The notes beneath the pieces are model-generated. The model searched no databases and was not told the origin of the DNA. It saw only the letters and a program-made list of their open reading frames with translations. This document shows, piece after piece, positions 1 to 9,397 of a stretch of DNA of 52,325 nt. The translations under genes and the position numbers were made by a program. This DNA comes from Mycobacterium innocens (GTDB lineage: Bacteria > Actinomycetota > Actinomycetes > Mycobacteriales > Mycobacteriaceae): assembly GCF_900566055.1 (NCBI RefSeq), contig NZ_UPHQ01000159.1, positions 1-52,325 on the forward strand, written 5' to 3'. Position 1 is the first letter of the stretch, and the number at the start of each line of letters is the position of its first letter.

Positions 1-117
1 GACACGCAGATGAAAGCCCTTGAAACCGAACATATCCTGACCCGCCACGACTTCCACGGCGAATGGAACTACACCCTCAGTCCCAGACCGCGACACGCCG
101 ACAGCGACCTAGATTAA
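1..117 (+). mobile_element. 3' end of an ISAzo13-family transposase (partial)
   Basis: The first 38 codons form an open frame that enters from outside the window and stops at TAA 115-117. The visible peptide contains QMKAL followed by RHDFHGEWNYTL, which matches the remembered C-terminal signature of DDE transposases of the ISAzo13 (Rhodopirellula-type) family. Only the tail is visible, so the catalytic residues cannot be checked. It converges on the Rv2144c-like gene, whose stop lies 22 bp away. No such element is present at this place in M. tuberculosis as I recall it, so this suggests an insertion or rearrangement boundary. Confidence 0.7.
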
Positions 118-128
118 TTTATCGCAAG

Positions 129-144
129 CGCTAAGCGCTTAGCG
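129..144. repeat. Perfect 16-bp palindrome at IS / Rv2144c-like boundary
   Basis: CGCTAAGCGCTTAGCG reads identically on both strands. It covers the stop codon of the Rv2144c-like gene (139-141) and lies just past the transposase stop. It could be part of the IS end or a small operator. The half-site loop is too short to make a strong terminator. Confidence 0.6.
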
Positions 145-483
145 GGTGCTTTCGTCACCGCCACGGTCGGCGGACACCGTCGATTCCTCGGTTGCCTCGG
201 ATTCGGCGTCGTCGAACGACTCGTTGACGCCGGACTCCTCATCCGGGTAGTCGACGGCCTGCTCCTCTTCGGGGTGCGCGTCGGGCTCTTCGTCGGCTTC
301 GCCCTGGTCGTGGTGGCCCGCGTCCCGGTGCTGGCGTTCCCTGATGGCGTCGACGATCAGCAGTATCACGCCCAGCACGCTGGCGCCGATACACACCCAC
401 GCCACCAGCACGTTGCTGGTGACCACGGCGAACACCAGCGCAACGAGCCCAATCAGGGCCAAAACCAGGGCAATGATCAGCAT
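139..483 (-). CDS. Small two-helix membrane protein with acidic tail (Rv2144c-like)
   Basis: This 114-aa protein has two hydrophobic helices (about residues 2-21 and 25-44), a short basic stretch (IRERQHR), then a long Glu/Asp-rich tail to the C-terminus. The helices closely match M. tuberculosis Rv2144c, a membrane protein of unknown function of about 118 aa. The ATG at 481-483 is preceded by GGAGGA with suitable spacing. It is the last gene of the wag31 side of the dcw cluster and its end abuts an IS element, but the reading frame looks complete. Topology suggests a cytosolic or extracytosolic acidic tail of about 65 residues, side unknown. Confidence 0.85.
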   Translation of the reverse strand: MLIIALVLALIGLVALVFAVVTSNVLVAWVCIGASVLGVILLIVDAIRERQHRDAGHHDQGEADEEPDAHPEEEQAVDYPDEESGVNESFDDAESEATEESTVSADRGGDESTR

Positions 484-502
484 GGGTCATCCTCCCGCCG
501 GC

Positions 503-554
503 GAGCAGCAACTAAACGTACCAAGCTCGAGCAGCAACTAAACGTACCAAGCTC
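503..554. repeat. 26-bp perfect tandem duplication
   Basis: Bases 503-528 and 529-554 are identical 26-bp units beginning GAGCAGCAACTAAACG. They lie between the end of wag31 (600) and the start of the Rv2144c-like gene (483), so they lengthen the untranslated spacer of the putative wag31 transcript. 26 is not a multiple of three, which fits a non-coding location. Confidence 0.9.
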
Positions 555-599
555 GCAGCACCGGCCCTGCAGCCCGGCGAGTGTGCGGCCCGTGTCGAG

Positions 600-1379
600 C
601 TAGTTGTTACCCCGGTTGAACTGGTCGAAACCGCCGGCATCGGCGCTGGAATCGACCGGTGCCGCCGAGCCACGCTGACCGAGTTCCTCGAGCTGGGATT
701 CCAGGTAGGTCTTGAGACGGGTGCGGTACTCGCGCTCGAACGTGCGCAGCTGCTCGAGCCGGCCTTCCAGCACGGTGCGCTGCTGATTGATCGTCCCCAT
801 GATCTCGGAATGCTTGCGTTCGGCGTCGGCCTGCAGGGCGTCGGCCTTCTCCTGGGCCTGCCGCAGCTGGGCCTCGGACCGGGCCTGGGCATCCGCAAGC
901 ATCGCGTCGGCGCGCTGCCGGGCGTCGGCAACGGTGGTCTCGGCGGTGTGCCGAGCCTCGCTGACGATCTGCTCGGCGTTGGCGCGAGCATCGGCCAGCA
1001 TCTTGTCCGACTCGGCCTTGGCGGTGGCGGTGAGGCGGTCGGCGGTGTCTTGGGCCAGGCTCAGCACCCGGGCCGCCTTGAGGGCCTGCTCCTCGTTGGT
1101 TCCCGTTGGAGCCGGCCTGACCGGCTCGGGTTCGGGTTCGTAGACCGGCATCGCCTGCGTGGCCGCGGCGGTCACGCCGGCACCGGCGCCGCCGGAGGCC
1201 AGCTCGGCGTCCAGCTCGGCGATCCGCTGGCGCAGGTCGGAATTCTCTTCGATGAGCCGGGTCAGTTCGTTTTCCACCAGGTCAAGGAAGGCGTCAACCT
1301 CGTCTTCGTTGTACCCGCGCTTGCCGATAGGCGGCTTACTGAACGCCACATTGTGGACGTCGGCAGGTGTAAGCGGCAT
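600..1379 (-). CDS. wag31: Polar growth protein Wag31 (DivIVA)
   Basis: This 259-aa coiled-coil protein recruits cell wall synthesis to the poles and is essential in mycobacteria. The N-terminal DivIVA lipid-binding segment ([20 protein letters not shown], residues 1-20) and the acidic [12 protein letters not shown] helix are unchanged from M. tuberculosis. A variable linker (about 60-100) is followed by a long Ala/Glu/Arg-rich coiled coil and the conserved tail [11 protein letters not shown]. The threonine phosphorylated by PknA in M. tuberculosis (Thr73) aligns with Thr74 here, in AAATQAMP. The ATG has GAGGGG seven bases upstream. Length agrees with the 260-aa homologue. Confidence 0.98.
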   Translation of the reverse strand: MPLTPADVHNVAFSKPPIGKRGYNEDEVDAFLDLVENELTRLIEENSDLRQRIAELDAELASGGAGAGVTAAATQAMPVYEPEPEPVRPAPTGTNEEQALKAARVLSLAQDTADRLTATAKAESDKMLADARANAEQIVSEARHTAETTVADARQRADAMLADAQARSEAQLRQAQEKADALQADAERKHSEIMGTINQQRTVLEGRLEQLRTFEREYRTRLKTYLESQLEELGQRGSAAPVDSSADAGGFDQFNRGNN

Positions 1380-1421
1380 TGTTTGTCCCCTCGAGTTCCT
1401 GGACGGTCAAACGATCTGGAA

Positions 1422-1427
1422 AGTGTA
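1422..1427 (-). promoter_or_regulatory. Putative -10 element of wag31 promoter
   Basis: TACACT on the minus strand fits the mycobacterial TANNNT -10 consensus and lies about 42 bases upstream of the wag31 ATG, leaving room for a short leader with the GAGGGG ribosome site. No convincing -35 box is visible. Confidence 0.45.
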
Positions 1428-1489
1428 GAACGGAGCGGTAGCCGTCGTGCAACTACCGTCCATCCTGTCACACCAGACTCGGCGGTTGC

Positions 1490-1560
1490 CGATTGGACTA
1501 AATAAATAAGGGCCAATTTCAATCTCTGAGGCAAATAAATCACATTTCTTAGATTTGAAA
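1490..1560. other. AT-rich patch in wag31-yggT spacer
   Basis: About 70 bases rich in AAATAA and ATTT runs stand out from the surrounding high-GC DNA. They lie in the 255-bp spacer between yggT (ends 1635) and wag31 (starts 1379). No credible reading frame crosses it. It may hold upstream promoter elements of wag31. Confidence 0.5.
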
Positions 1561-1634
1561 ATCCCGCGCCCAAACTTGTCTCCGAATCGTGGCCGAACCG
1601 TCGCCCAACTATGTCCGGGCAATGACTGCACGGC

Positions 1635-1925
1635 TCAGGCCGCGGCGCCGAACGCCAGCTGCATCCCGATGAACGCCACCAGTAGCAGCACCATGATGGA
1701 CAGGTCGAAGCGCACCGCGCCGATGGTGAGTTGCGGGATCAGCCGGCGCAGCAGCTTCACCGGTGGATCGGTGATCGACATGATGATCTCGAGGATCACC
1801 ACCGTCAGCCCGGTCGGGCGCCAGTCGCGGCTGAATGAGCGGATGAACTCGACAACGACCCGCGCAATCAGCAGCAGCCAGAAGATGAACAGCGCAAACC
1901 CAAGGATCTGAAAAAACAGCACCAA
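1635..1925 (-). CDS. YggT-family membrane protein (Rv2146c-like)
   Basis: This 96-aa protein has an N-terminal hydrophobic helix (FFQILGFALFIFWLLLIARVVVEF), a loop with SRDWRP and the family signature ITDPPVKLLRRLIP, then a C-terminal helix. YggT proteins sit beside sepF and divIVA in many Gram-positive dcw clusters, and a role in membrane or division-site organisation is inferred from that context. The start is uncertain: TTG at 1923-1925 and GTG at 1920-1922 are adjacent. Length agrees with M. tuberculosis Rv2146c (96 aa). Confidence 0.92.
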   Translation of the reverse strand: MVLFFQILGFALFIFWLLLIARVVVEFIRSFSRDWRPTGLTVVILEIIMSITDPPVKLLRRLIPQLTIGAVRFDLSIMVLLLVAFIGMQLAFGAAA

Positions 1926-2103
1926 CGAGAGCCCGACCTTACCGACGAGGATGTGAATGTGCCGTCCGTGAGGCCGGCAAGCGCAAGCCTACCGACTCGG
2001 CCGACGGACACACATGTGGTGCGATCGCCGGCGGCCGGGCCGGGCCGCAACCAGCCCGGCGGGCTCAGCTGCCACCCACCGGGCCGTGCATCGTCAGATG
2101 CGG

Positions 2104-2781
2104 CTATTGGTAAGCGCAGAAACCGGTTTCGGCGATCCGGCGACGCTCCTCCGGGGTCACGTCGACGTCCGCGGGCGACAGCAGGAACACCTTCGTGGCG
2201 ACCTTGTCGAACGAGCCGCGCAACGCGAAGGCCAGACCCGCCGCAAAGTCGACGAGCCGTTTGGCGTCGGCGTTGTCCATCGACACCAGGTCCATGATGA
2301 CGGGCGTGCCGTCGCGGAACCGCTCGCCGATAGTGCGCGCCTCGCCGTAGTCCTTGGGCCGCAGCGTGGTGATCTTGGACAGCGGGTGGCCTTCCTCGAA
2401 CATCATCGCCATCCGGCGCGGGTCCATCGCCAGCGCGCCGCGAGTGGAGTTGCGCAACCATGAGCCGAAGCGCGGCCGTGCCATGTCGGGGCGGTCGAAC
2501 TCGCGGGGCGGGAATCGCGGTTCGTCGGGATACCCGCCGCGATAGCTGCTGGGCGGCGGATAATCGGCCGGCTCGCCGCGCAAGTCGCCACGCAGATCCC
2601 GGCGGGGGTCACGGGGATCCCGGGGGTCCTCGTAGTCGCGTCCTTCATAACGGCCGTAATCGTCTTCGAATCGGGGCCGCGAATAACCGCGTGAGGGCGC
2701 GCGGTCGTCGTAATACTCGTCGTCGTATTCCTCCATCGGAGCCATACCGAAGTAGGCCTTGACCTTGTGCAGTGTGCTCAT
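2104..2781 (-). CDS. sepF: Cell division protein SepF
   Basis: SepF anchors FtsZ to the membrane and is the essential FtsZ tether in mycobacteria, which lack FtsA. The 225-aa product starts with the amphipathic membrane-binding helix ([15 protein letters not shown]). A disordered linker rich in Asp, Tyr, Arg and Pro follows (about 17-105), then the conserved beta/alpha DUF552 domain (from ITTLRPKDY to the C-terminus). The linker has DPRDPR repeats that make it slightly longer than the 218-aa M. tuberculosis protein. The neighbours yggT and the yggS-like gene are the usual SepF company. Confidence 0.97.
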   Translation of the reverse strand: MSTLHKVKAYFGMAPMEEYDDEYYDDRAPSRGYSRPRFEDDYGRYEGRDYEDPRDPRDPRRDLRGDLRGEPADYPPPSSYRGGYPDEPRFPPREFDRPDMARPRFGSWLRNSTRGALAMDPRRMAMMFEEGHPLSKITTLRPKDYGEARTIGERFRDGTPVIMDLVSMDNADAKRLVDFAAGLAFALRGSFDKVATKVFLLSPADVDVTPEERRRIAETGFCAYQ

Positions 2782-2846
2782 CGATTGACCCCTTCTAGCC
2801 CTGGGTTACCTGTTGTCTGTGATGAAGGTGTGACTACAGTGACTAT

Positions 2847-3632
2847 TCACGGTGACCGTAACCGCCGCGGACCCAATAGCGCGGTACCGACACGCACACA
2901 CGTCGAACCATGTTTGACGGCGGTTTCGAAATCACTGGACATGCCGGCGGACAGTCCGACCGCCCGGGGGAACGACTCGCGCACCCTGCTGTGCTCGGAT
3001 TGCAGCCGGTCAAACGCCTCGTCCGGATCCCAGTCCAGGGGTGGGATGCCCATCAAACCGACCAGTTCCAGGCCCGGTGACTCGTCCACTTGCGCGCAGA
3101 TCCGATCCACCGCTCCGGGCGCGGTGCTGTCCACACCGCCGCGTGACACGTCGCCGTCGAGGCTGACCTGGACGTAAACCCGCAACGGATGGTCGCGACG
3201 GCGTTCGGCCAGCGCCGCGGTGACCGCCCGATCCAGCGCCGTCACCAACCGCGGGCTGTCGACCGAATGAGCGGTGTGCGCCCACCGCGCCAGCGAACGC
3301 ACTTTGTTGCGCTGGATTCGTCCCACCATGTGCCAGTTGATGCCGCCAAGCCCGGTCCTCGGCGGTGCCGCCAACAGCCGAGCCACTTCGGCCGCCTTGG
3401 CCGCAGCTTCCTGTTCGCGGGATTCGCCAACGGCGCGACAACCCAATCGGCACAAAATCACAACATCGGTTGCTGGAAAGAATTTGGTAATTGGCAGAAG
3501 TTCAATTTCGCCGACATTACGACCGGCCGCCTCGGCCGCGGCCGCGAGCCGGGACCGCACCGCGGCCAACGCGTGCGTCAATTCCGATTGACGGTCTGCC
3601 TGCGCCGAAAGATCCACCACCATCACGGTCAT
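2847..3632 (-). CDS. YggS-type PLP-binding protein (Rv2148c-like)
   Basis: This is a 261-aa member of the YggS/PROSC family, single-domain fold-III pyridoxal-phosphate proteins involved in PLP homeostasis. The PLP lysine is in LLPITKFFPATDV, and further family motifs are NWHMVGRIQRNKV, LVGLMGIPPLDWD, LSAGMSSDFE and VRVGTALLG. The start chosen is ATG 3630-3632, which overlaps the yfiH stop as ATGA; the frame is open further upstream but that part is inside yfiH. An alternative is the next ATG at 3623. It is part of the ftsZ-downstream gene string. Confidence 0.93.
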   Translation of the reverse strand: MTVMVVDLSAQADRQSELTHALAAVRSRLAAAAEAAGRNVGEIELLPITKFFPATDVVILCRLGCRAVGESREQEAAAKAAEVARLLAAPPRTGLGGINWHMVGRIQRNKVRSLARWAHTAHSVDSPRLVTALDRAVTAALAERRRDHPLRVYVQVSLDGDVSRGGVDSTAPGAVDRICAQVDESPGLELVGLMGIPPLDWDPDEAFDRLQSEHSRVRESFPRAVGLSAGMSSDFETAVKHGSTCVRVGTALLGPRRLRSP

Positions 3633-4345
3633 TCCATCCACACCAAAGACGCCAGCCGCCCGGTGGGGGCGCCGCGTCGATGGCTGAACAACGTCGGGTC
3701 TGCCACCGTGCACCGGGGGTCGACGTCGATCGACGTAATGCCCAGACCTCTTAGCTGGCAAGCGATTCCGGCGCGAAGATCGAGTGCGGGCGTTCCGGCC
3801 GACGTGGTGGTGCGGCTGCCCGGCAACGCCGCCTCGACCTCGTCGGCCATGGCGGCGGGCACTTCGTAATTGCGGCCGCTGGCCGCCGGGCCCAGCAGCG
3901 CCGAAATGTCGCCGGCCCGGGCGCCCAGATCGAGCATCGCCTCGACCGCGCGGGCCACCACCCCGTGCTGTGCACCGACCCGGCCGGCATGAACCGCCGC
4001 GATGACACCGGTACGCGCATCCGCCAGCAACACCGGCACGCAGTCGGCCGTCAACACCGCCAGCGCCAGCCCGCGGGTGCCGGTCACCAATCCATCGGTG
4101 CCCACCCTGCCGCCGACGGCGGCGCTCTGCGGCGCGTCGACCACCGCGATCCGGTCACCGTGGACCTGATTCATCCACACCACCCGCTCGGCGAGCAGCC
4201 CGATGGCCGCGGCCAGCCGGGCCCGGTTGGCCGCCACCGCAGCCGGGTCGTCACCGACGTGGTCGCCGAGGTTGAAAGTGTCGAACGGCGGCCTGGACAC
4301 ACCGCCCGCCCGGGTGGTGATCACCCGGCGGATGCGAACGCTCAC
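3629..4345 (-). CDS. yfiH: YfiH/DUF152 laccase-domain protein
   Basis: This copper-oxidoreductase-fold protein of the YfiH (LACC1, PgeF) family is implicated elsewhere in peptidoglycan editing and purine nucleoside metabolism. Visible motifs are VWMNQVHGDRI, LTADCVPVLL, the metal-site HAG (AAVHAGRVG) and GPAASGRNYEVP near the middle, ending SHRRGAPTGRLASLVWME. The start is uncertain. GTG 4343-4345 (VSVRIRRV) aligns with the methionine of the M. tuberculosis MSVRIRR segment and gives 238 aa. The frame stays open to 4477, inside ftsZ, and TTG/GTG codons near 4385 could give a longer form. Ribosome-binding evidence is weak for each. Confidence 0.88.
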   Translation of the reverse strand: MSVRIRRVITTRAGGVSRPPFDTFNLGDHVGDDPAAVAANRARLAAAIGLLAERVVWMNQVHGDRIAVVDAPQSAAVGGRVGTDGLVTGTRGLALAVLTADCVPVLLADARTGVIAAVHAGRVGAQHGVVARAVEAMLDLGARAGDISALLGPAASGRNYEVPAAMADEVEAALPGSRTTTSAGTPALDLRAGIACQLRGLGITSIDVDPRCTVADPTLFSHRRGAPTGRLASLVWME

Positions 4346-4436
4346 CTTCCCAGTATCCGAATCCCGGTGCCCGCCAGGTTGCACCAATGTCGCGCCGCAG
4401 CCGGTTCGTCGCGCACTGGCAAGCAAATCGAGATCC

Positions 4437-5579
4437 TCAGCGGCGCATGAAGGGCGGCACATCGACGTCGTCGTCATCGCCGCCGATGCTCAGTGTCGCG
4501 CCGTTGGTGTGCAGTGGCACGCTGACGGCGTCGACCGGCTCGAACAGCGTGGAGGTGAGCTTGCCGGCCCTGGCCGACTCGATGCGGTGCGCGCCGCCCG
4601 TCTCGGCCACCCCGGGAGGCTTGCGGCTGGCGCCGCCGGCCTCGAAGCCGGCCGCGATCACCGTTACCCGTACCTCGTCGCCGAGTGAGTCGTCGATGAC
4701 GGTGCCGAAGATGATGTTGGCGTCGGGGTGAGCGGCGTCCTGCACCAGCGAGGCCGCCTCGTTGATCTCGAACAGGCCCAGGTCGCTGCCGCCCGCGATC
4801 GACATCAACACGCCCTGCGCGCCCTCCATCGAGGCTTCCAGCAGCGGCGAGTTGATGGCAATCTCGGCGGCTTTCAGCGACCGGCCATCACCGCGGGCCG
4901 AGCCGATGCCCATCAGCGCGGTCCCGGCGCCGGACATGATGCCCTTGACGTCGGCGAAGTCGACGTTGATCAATCCCGGCGTGGTGATCAGGTCGGTGAT
5001 GCCCTGCACACCGTTGAGCAGCACCTCGTCGGCGCTGCGGAAGGCGTCCATCAGCGACACCGCGGCATCGCCCATCTGCAACAGCCGGTCGTTGGGAATC
5101 ACGATCAGGGTGTCGCAGCTCTCCCGCAGTGCCGAGATGCCGTTTTCGGCCTGGTTGCTGCGCCGCTTGCCCTCGAAGGAGAACGGCCGGGTAACGACGC
5201 CGACGGTCAACGCCCCGAGTTTGCGGGCAATGCTGGCGACGACGGGTGCCCCACCGGTTCCGGTGCCGCCGCCCTCACCGGCGGTGACGAACACCATGTC
5301 GGCTCCGCGGAGCAGCTCCTCGATCTCGTCCTTGGCGTCCTCGGCGGCCTTGCGTCCCACCTCCGGGTCGGCGCCGGCGCCCAGCCCGCGGGTCGAGTCG
5401 CGGCCCACGTCGAGCTTGACGTCGGCATCGCTCATCAACAAAGCCTGCGCATCGGTGTTGATCGCGATGAACTCCACGCCCTTGAGTCCCTGCTCGATCA
5501 TCCGGTTGACGGCGTTGACGCCGCCGCCGCCGATGCCCACGACTTTGATGACGGCCAGGTAGTTATGCGGGGGGGTCAT
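4437..5579 (-). CDS. ftsZ: Cell division GTPase FtsZ
   Basis: FtsZ is the tubulin-like GTPase that forms the division ring. The 380-aa product has the nucleotide-binding start [12 protein letters not shown] (13-24), the tubulin signature GGGTGTG (103-109) and the C-terminal [13 protein letters not shown] peptide, which binds SepF and FtsW in mycobacteria. It is almost identical to M. tuberculosis FtsZ except near residues 315-330 ([16 protein letters not shown]). Two adjacent ATGs occur: 5577-5579 matches the known N-terminus [10 protein letters not shown], while 5580-5582 has slightly better spacing from GGGAGGAAG. A gap of about 200 bp to ftsQ suggests its own promoters. Confidence 0.99.
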   Translation of the reverse strand: MTPPHNYLAVIKVVGIGGGGVNAVNRMIEQGLKGVEFIAINTDAQALLMSDADVKLDVGRDSTRGLGAGADPEVGRKAAEDAKDEIEELLRGADMVFVTAGEGGGTGTGGAPVVASIARKLGALTVGVVTRPFSFEGKRRSNQAENGISALRESCDTLIVIPNDRLLQMGDAAVSLMDAFRSADEVLLNGVQGITDLITTPGLINVDFADVKGIMSGAGTALMGIGSARGDGRSLKAAEIAINSPLLEASMEGAQGVLMSIAGGSDLGLFEINEAASLVQDAAHPDANIIFGTVIDDSLGDEVRVTVIAAGFEAGGASRKPPGVAETGGAHRIESARAGKLTSTLFEPVDAVSVPLHTNGATLSIGGDDDDVDVPPFMRR

Positions 5580-5668
5580 CATTCGTCTTCCTCCCTGAAG
5601 GGAAACTCGGTTCCTCCTGCGGTGTGTCTGCTTGCAAACTCTCAACCTCAACCATAGATTTAGAGTTA

Positions 5669-5674
5669 TGTCAA
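5669..5674 (-). promoter_or_regulatory. Possible ftsZ promoter -35 (TTGACA)
   Basis: A consensus TTGACA stands on the minus strand in the AT-richer ftsQ-ftsZ spacer, followed by TATGGT at 5651-5656. The spacer between them is only 12 bp, so they may not belong to one promoter. ftsZ in mycobacteria is known to have several promoters in this spacer. Confidence 0.35.
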
Positions 5675-5781
5675 GTACTTCCGCGTAACCAGAACCGTAT
5701 GGGTACGACGGGTGCTAACCGTGCAGGCGCGCCGACGCGTCACCGGCAAATTTTTTGTGGGCCGGCTCGCTGCGCCCCACG

Positions 5782-6738
5782 TCATTTCACGGTCGGCAAG
5801 TCCGGGCTGGACACGTCGTAGGTCCGCCCGGGCTGGGTCAACAACGCCGCCAGCTTCTCGGCCTTCTCCTCGGCACGGTCGGTGGTCCCCCAGATCACCA
5901 CTCGCCCGTCGGCCAGCGCGAGGGTGATCGAGGACACCGAGGGCGCCGCGATCCGGCCCACCTGGCCTGCGACCTCGGGACGCAGCGCGGTCAACACCTG
6001 CAACGCAGCCAAGGTGGCGGGATCCGTCGGGCCCGGATTGTCCACGTCGATATACGGCAGCCCCGGTGGCGGCGGACCGGTCGCGAAATCCACGCCGTCG
6101 CGGTCGAACAGGTGCGGCCCGTCGGGAAAGTCCTTGACCACCACCGGAACCCGCTCCACGATGGTGATCCGAAGCGCCGACGGGTACTGCCGCTGTACCC
6201 GGGCGCTGGCCACCCGCCGGATCGCCGCCACCCGGTCGGCGACCTGACTGGTGTTGATCTGCAACAACGGCGTTCCGGGGCGCACCTGGGCGGCGTCGAG
6301 AACCTCCTCGCGGGTCACCGCGCCGACGCCGACGACGACGATGTTGCGTGCCGACATCGCGGGCGTGAAATACAGGATCAGCGCCAGCCCCACCCCGACG
6401 ACGAGTAACACCACGGTGGCCAGCAGCATCTTCAATCCCTGAACAACGCCGCGCGCAACGGGTTTGGGCTCTTTGACGACTTGCCCGCGGGCCCGTCGTT
6501 TGGCCTCGCGCCGGGCTTGCTCGATGGCGATGGCGCGAGCCTGGGCGGCACGGCGCTCGGCACGTTCGCGCCGGGCCCGCCGGCGCGGGCCCTCGAATTC
6601 GTCTTCGGCTGCCGACTGCTGGGCGCCCGGCGCCTCGGACGCCTCGGTGGTGAGTGGCTCGGTGACCGCTTCGGCACCGACGTCTGCCGAGTCGCCGGCG
6701 ACCACGTCGACCGGGCTGCCTTCGTCGGGTTGGGTCAC
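5782..6738 (-). CDS. ftsQ: Divisome protein FtsQ
   Basis: This 318-aa bitopic protein of the FtsQ-FtsL-type subcomplex links the Z-ring to septal peptidoglycan synthesis. It has a long Glu/Ala/Arg-rich cytosolic segment (1-100), one membrane helix (about 104-124, [21 protein letters not shown]), a POTRA domain beginning [20 protein letters not shown], and a beta domain containing [22 protein letters not shown]. The start overlaps the murC stop by 4 bp. The N-terminal cytosolic segment is variable in sequence among mycobacteria. Confidence 0.96.
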   Translation of the reverse strand: MTQPDEGSPVDVVAGDSADVGAEAVTEPLTTEASEAPGAQQSAAEDEFEGPRRRARRERAERRAAQARAIAIEQARREAKRRARGQVVKEPKPVARGVVQGLKMLLATVVLLVVGVGLALILYFTPAMSARNIVVVGVGAVTREEVLDAAQVRPGTPLLQINTSQVADRVAAIRRVASARVQRQYPSALRITIVERVPVVVKDFPDGPHLFDRDGVDFATGPPPPGLPYIDVDNPGPTDPATLAALQVLTALRPEVAGQVGRIAAPSVSSITLALADGRVVIWGTTDRAEEKAEKLAALLTQPGRTYDVSSPDLPTVK

Positions 6739-8201
6739 TGCAGAACTCCTGGCCGGCCGGGCGCGCCGCGATTGGCCTGCACCAGCAGTGCGGACACGAT
6801 CTCCGGACCCAGCAGGGTGACGTCTCCGGCGCCCATGGTGACGATGACGTCACCCGGGCCCGCTGCGGCGGCAACCTCGCCGGCAACCGCCGAGAAATCC
6901 TGAAGGTAGCGCACCGGTACGCTCACGTGCTCGGCGACGCTGGCTCCGCTGACGCCGGCGAGCGGTTGTTCGCGGGCGCCGTAGACGTCGAGCACGAATA
7001 CCGCGTCGGCGGCGCTGAGGGCGCGACCGAACTCGGCGGCGAAAGCCTTGGTGCGCGAGTACAAATGCGGCTGGAAAACGACCAGCAGCCGACCGGTGCC
7101 CCCGTGCTGGACGACCGAGCGCACGGCCGCCAGCGTGGCGCCGATCTCGGTCGGGTGGTGGGCATAATCGTCGAACACCCGTATCGATCCCACCGTGCCG
7201 ACCAGCTCGAATCGACGGCGCACTCCCTCGAAACCGGCCAGGCCGTCGAGCACCTCGTCGATCGCGGCGTCCACTTCGATCGCCGCCAGCAGCGCACCCA
7301 GTGCATTGAGCGCCATGTGCCGTCCGGGCACCGCGAGCCGCATCACCCGCGGGTGCCGCTCGCCGGCCAACCGGATATGCGCCACGGCTTCGGTGCCGCG
7401 CTGTTGCCAGGACAGCAATGTCGCGGCCAACGGCGCACCGGCGGTTTCGGCCGACCCGTAGCCCAGCACCCGGATTCCCAGCTCGGCGGAGCGTCGGGCC
7501 AGTGCGGCCGCGCCGGGATCGTCGGTGCACACCACCAGCGCGCCCCTGGGCGCCAGCCGCTCCACGAAGGAGTCGAACACCCCGACATAAGCCTCAGTGC
7601 TGCCGTAGAAGTCCAGGTGATCGGACTCGATGTTGGTGACCACGGCGACGTTGGGGGTGTACTCCAGCAGCGAGCCGTCGCTTTCGTCGGCTTCGGCGAC
7701 AAAGCAGTCCCCACTGCCGTGATGGGCATTGGTGCCGGCCTCGCCCAGTTCACCGCCCACCGCGAACGAGGGGTCGCGCCCGCAGTGCTGCAGCGCGACG
7801 ATCAGCATCGACGTCGTGGTGGTCTTGCCGTGCGTTCCGGTGACCATCAGCGTGGTGCGGCCGGCCATCAGCTTGGCCAGCACTACCGGCCGCAGCAGTA
7901 CCGGGATGCCGCGGCGCCGGGCTTCGACCAGTTCGGGATTGGTCTTGGGAATGGCGGCACGGGTGGTGATGACGGCGGTGACGCCGCCGGGCAGCAGGTC
8001 CAGCGACGCCGCGTCGTGCCCGATCCGGATCAGCGCGCCGCGCGCCCGCAGCGCGTGCAGACCGCGTGACTCCTTGGCGTCCGAGCCCGACACCAGGCCG
8101 CCGCGGTCCAGCAGGATGCGGGCAATGCCCGACATGCCGGCTCCGCCGATGCCGACCATGTGGACCCGCTGCAGTTCGGGCGGCAACCGCTCGGTGTTCA
8201 C
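6735..8201 (-). CDS. murC: UDP-N-acetylmuramate--L-alanine ligase MurC
   Basis: MurC adds L-Ala to UDP-MurNAc, the first ATP-dependent step of stem peptide assembly, in the cytoplasm. Motifs in order are the nucleotide fold [18 protein letters not shown], the P-loop [35 protein letters not shown] and the Mur-ligase C-terminal [11 protein letters not shown]. The start is GTG 8199-8201 ([10 protein letters not shown]): it has AGGAG six bases upstream and overlaps the murG stop as GTGA, so the 12 extra upstream codons are unlikely to be used. Length is 488 aa, close to 494 in M. tuberculosis. Confidence 0.97.
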   Translation of the reverse strand: MNTERLPPELQRVHMVGIGGAGMSGIARILLDRGGLVSGSDAKESRGLHALRARGALIRIGHDAASLDLLPGGVTAVITTRAAIPKTNPELVEARRRGIPVLLRPVVLAKLMAGRTTLMVTGTHGKTTTTSMLIVALQHCGRDPSFAVGGELGEAGTNAHHGSGDCFVAEADESDGSLLEYTPNVAVVTNIESDHLDFYGSTEAYVGVFDSFVERLAPRGALVVCTDDPGAAALARRSAELGIRVLGYGSAETAGAPLAATLLSWQQRGTEAVAHIRLAGERHPRVMRLAVPGRHMALNALGALLAAIEVDAAIDEVLDGLAGFEGVRRRFELVGTVGSIRVFDDYAHHPTEIGATLAAVRSVVQHGGTGRLLVVFQPHLYSRTKAFAAEFGRALSAADAVFVLDVYGAREQPLAGVSGASVAEHVSVPVRYLQDFSAVAGEVAAAAGPGDVIVTMGAGDVTLLGPEIVSALLVQANRGAPGRPGVLQ

Positions 8202-9397
8202 TTGGGTCTCCTGGAGGCTCTCCTGGACCGAGCCCACCGCGCGGTGTCCAGCGCCGCCTGGGCCACCCGCCGGGCCGCATCACGGTGTCCCACCTGCGCG
8301 GCGGCGGCCGTCATCGCCGCCAGCCGGGGCGGATCGGTGAGCAGCCCGGCGACTTCGCGGGCCACCAGGGCCGGGGTGAGGTCGGCGTCGGCAACCACCA
8401 TGCCGCCGCCGGCGTTGACCACCGGCAGCGCATTGAGCCGCTGCTCGCCGTTGCCGATCGGCAGTGGCACGTAGATGGCCGGCAGCCCCACGGCCGACAC
8501 CTCGGCGACCGTCATCGCCCCGGAACGGCAGATCACCAGGTCGGCGGCGGCGTAGGCCAGATCCATCCGGTCCAGATAGGGCACCGCGACGTACGGCGGG
8601 TCACCGGCATCGGGGGTGCGCAGCTCCAAGACGTTCTTGGGCCCGTGGGCATGTAGGACGGACACTCCCGCGGCGGCCAGGTCGGCCGCGGCCGCTGACA
8701 CCGCCCGGTTGAGCGAGACGGCGCCCTGTGAACCGCCGAACACCAGCAGCACCCGGGCGTCGTCGGCGAAGCCGAAGTGCGCCCGGGCCTCGGCGCGCAG
8801 CGCCGCACGGTCCAGGGCGGTGATGGCCTGCCTGACCGGAACCCCGACCACCTCGGCCCGCCGCAGCCCGCAATCCGGCACCGCCGACAGCACCCGGTCG
8901 GCGCTGCGGGCACCCACCCGGTTGGCCAACCCGGCCCTGGCGTTGGCCTCGTGGATCACCACCGGGATACGGCGGCTGCGCCTGCGCATGCCGGGGATAC
9001 CCCGCGCGGCCAGGTAGGCGGGCAGCGCGACATACCCACCGAAACCGACCACGACGTCGGCGTCAACCGCGTCGAGCACCGCCCGGGTCTCCGCGACGGC
9101 ACGCCACACCCGCGGCGGCAGCCGGGCCAGGTCGCCACTGGGTTTGCGCGGCAACGGCACCGGGGTGATCAGCTCCAGGTGATAGCCGCGGGCGGGCACC
9201 AACGTCGTCTCCAGCCCGCGGGGGGTGCCCAACGCGGTGATCCGGACATCCGGCTCCAGGGCGCTGAGCGCATCGGCGACGGCCATCGCGGGCTCCACAT
9301 GGCCGGCGGTGCCGCCGCCGGCAAGCACGATCGACAGCGATGGACCGTAGTCGGTCACCCTCTGCCCACCAGCCGGCTCCCTGACCGAGTCGTTCAC
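8198..9397 (-). CDS. murG: Lipid II synthase MurG
   Basis: MurG is the GT28 glycosyltransferase that transfers GlcNAc from UDP-GlcNAc to lipid I on the inner face of the membrane. The 399-aa sequence shows the N-terminal [18 protein letters not shown] loop, [28 protein letters not shown], the second glycine-rich loop [15 protein letters not shown] and the nucleotide-binding [25 protein letters not shown]. Its N-terminal leader is shorter than in M. tuberculosis (410 aa). It overlaps ftsW by 4 bp upstream and murC by 4 bp downstream. Confidence 0.97.
   Translation of the reverse strand: MNDSVREPAGGQRVTDYGPSLSIVLAGGGTAGHVEPAMAVADALSALEPDVRITALGTPRGLETTLVPARGYHLELITPVPLPRKPSGDLARLPPRVWRAVAETRAVLDAVDADVVVGFGGYVALPAYLAARGIPGMRRRSRRIPVVIHEANARAGLANRVGARSADRVLSAVPDCGLRRAEVVGVPVRQAITALDRAALRAEARAHFGFADDARVLLVFGGSQGAVSLNRAVSAAAADLAAAGVSVLHAHGPKNVLELRTPDAGDPPYVAVPYLDRMDLAYAAADLVICRSGAMTVAEVSAVGLPAIYVPLPIGNGEQRLNALPVVNAGGGMVVADADLTPALVAREVAGLLTDPPRLAAMTAAAAQVGHRDAARRVAQAALDTARWARSRRASRRPK

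Noticed and set aside
3633..3761. 43-codon N-terminal extension of the yggS-like gene
   Set aside because: It lies inside the end of yfiH, is Arg/Pro-rich without similarity to the family, and the ATGA overlap start at 3632 is typical of the operon.
6927..8069. 380-codon open frame on the plus strand opposite murC, and many similar long antisense frames (for example 4728-5657 and 18346-19620)
   Set aside because: They are the mirror of high third-position GC in real minus-strand genes. Products are Arg/Gly/Pro/His-rich without domains, and the opposite frames encode fully recognisable proteins.
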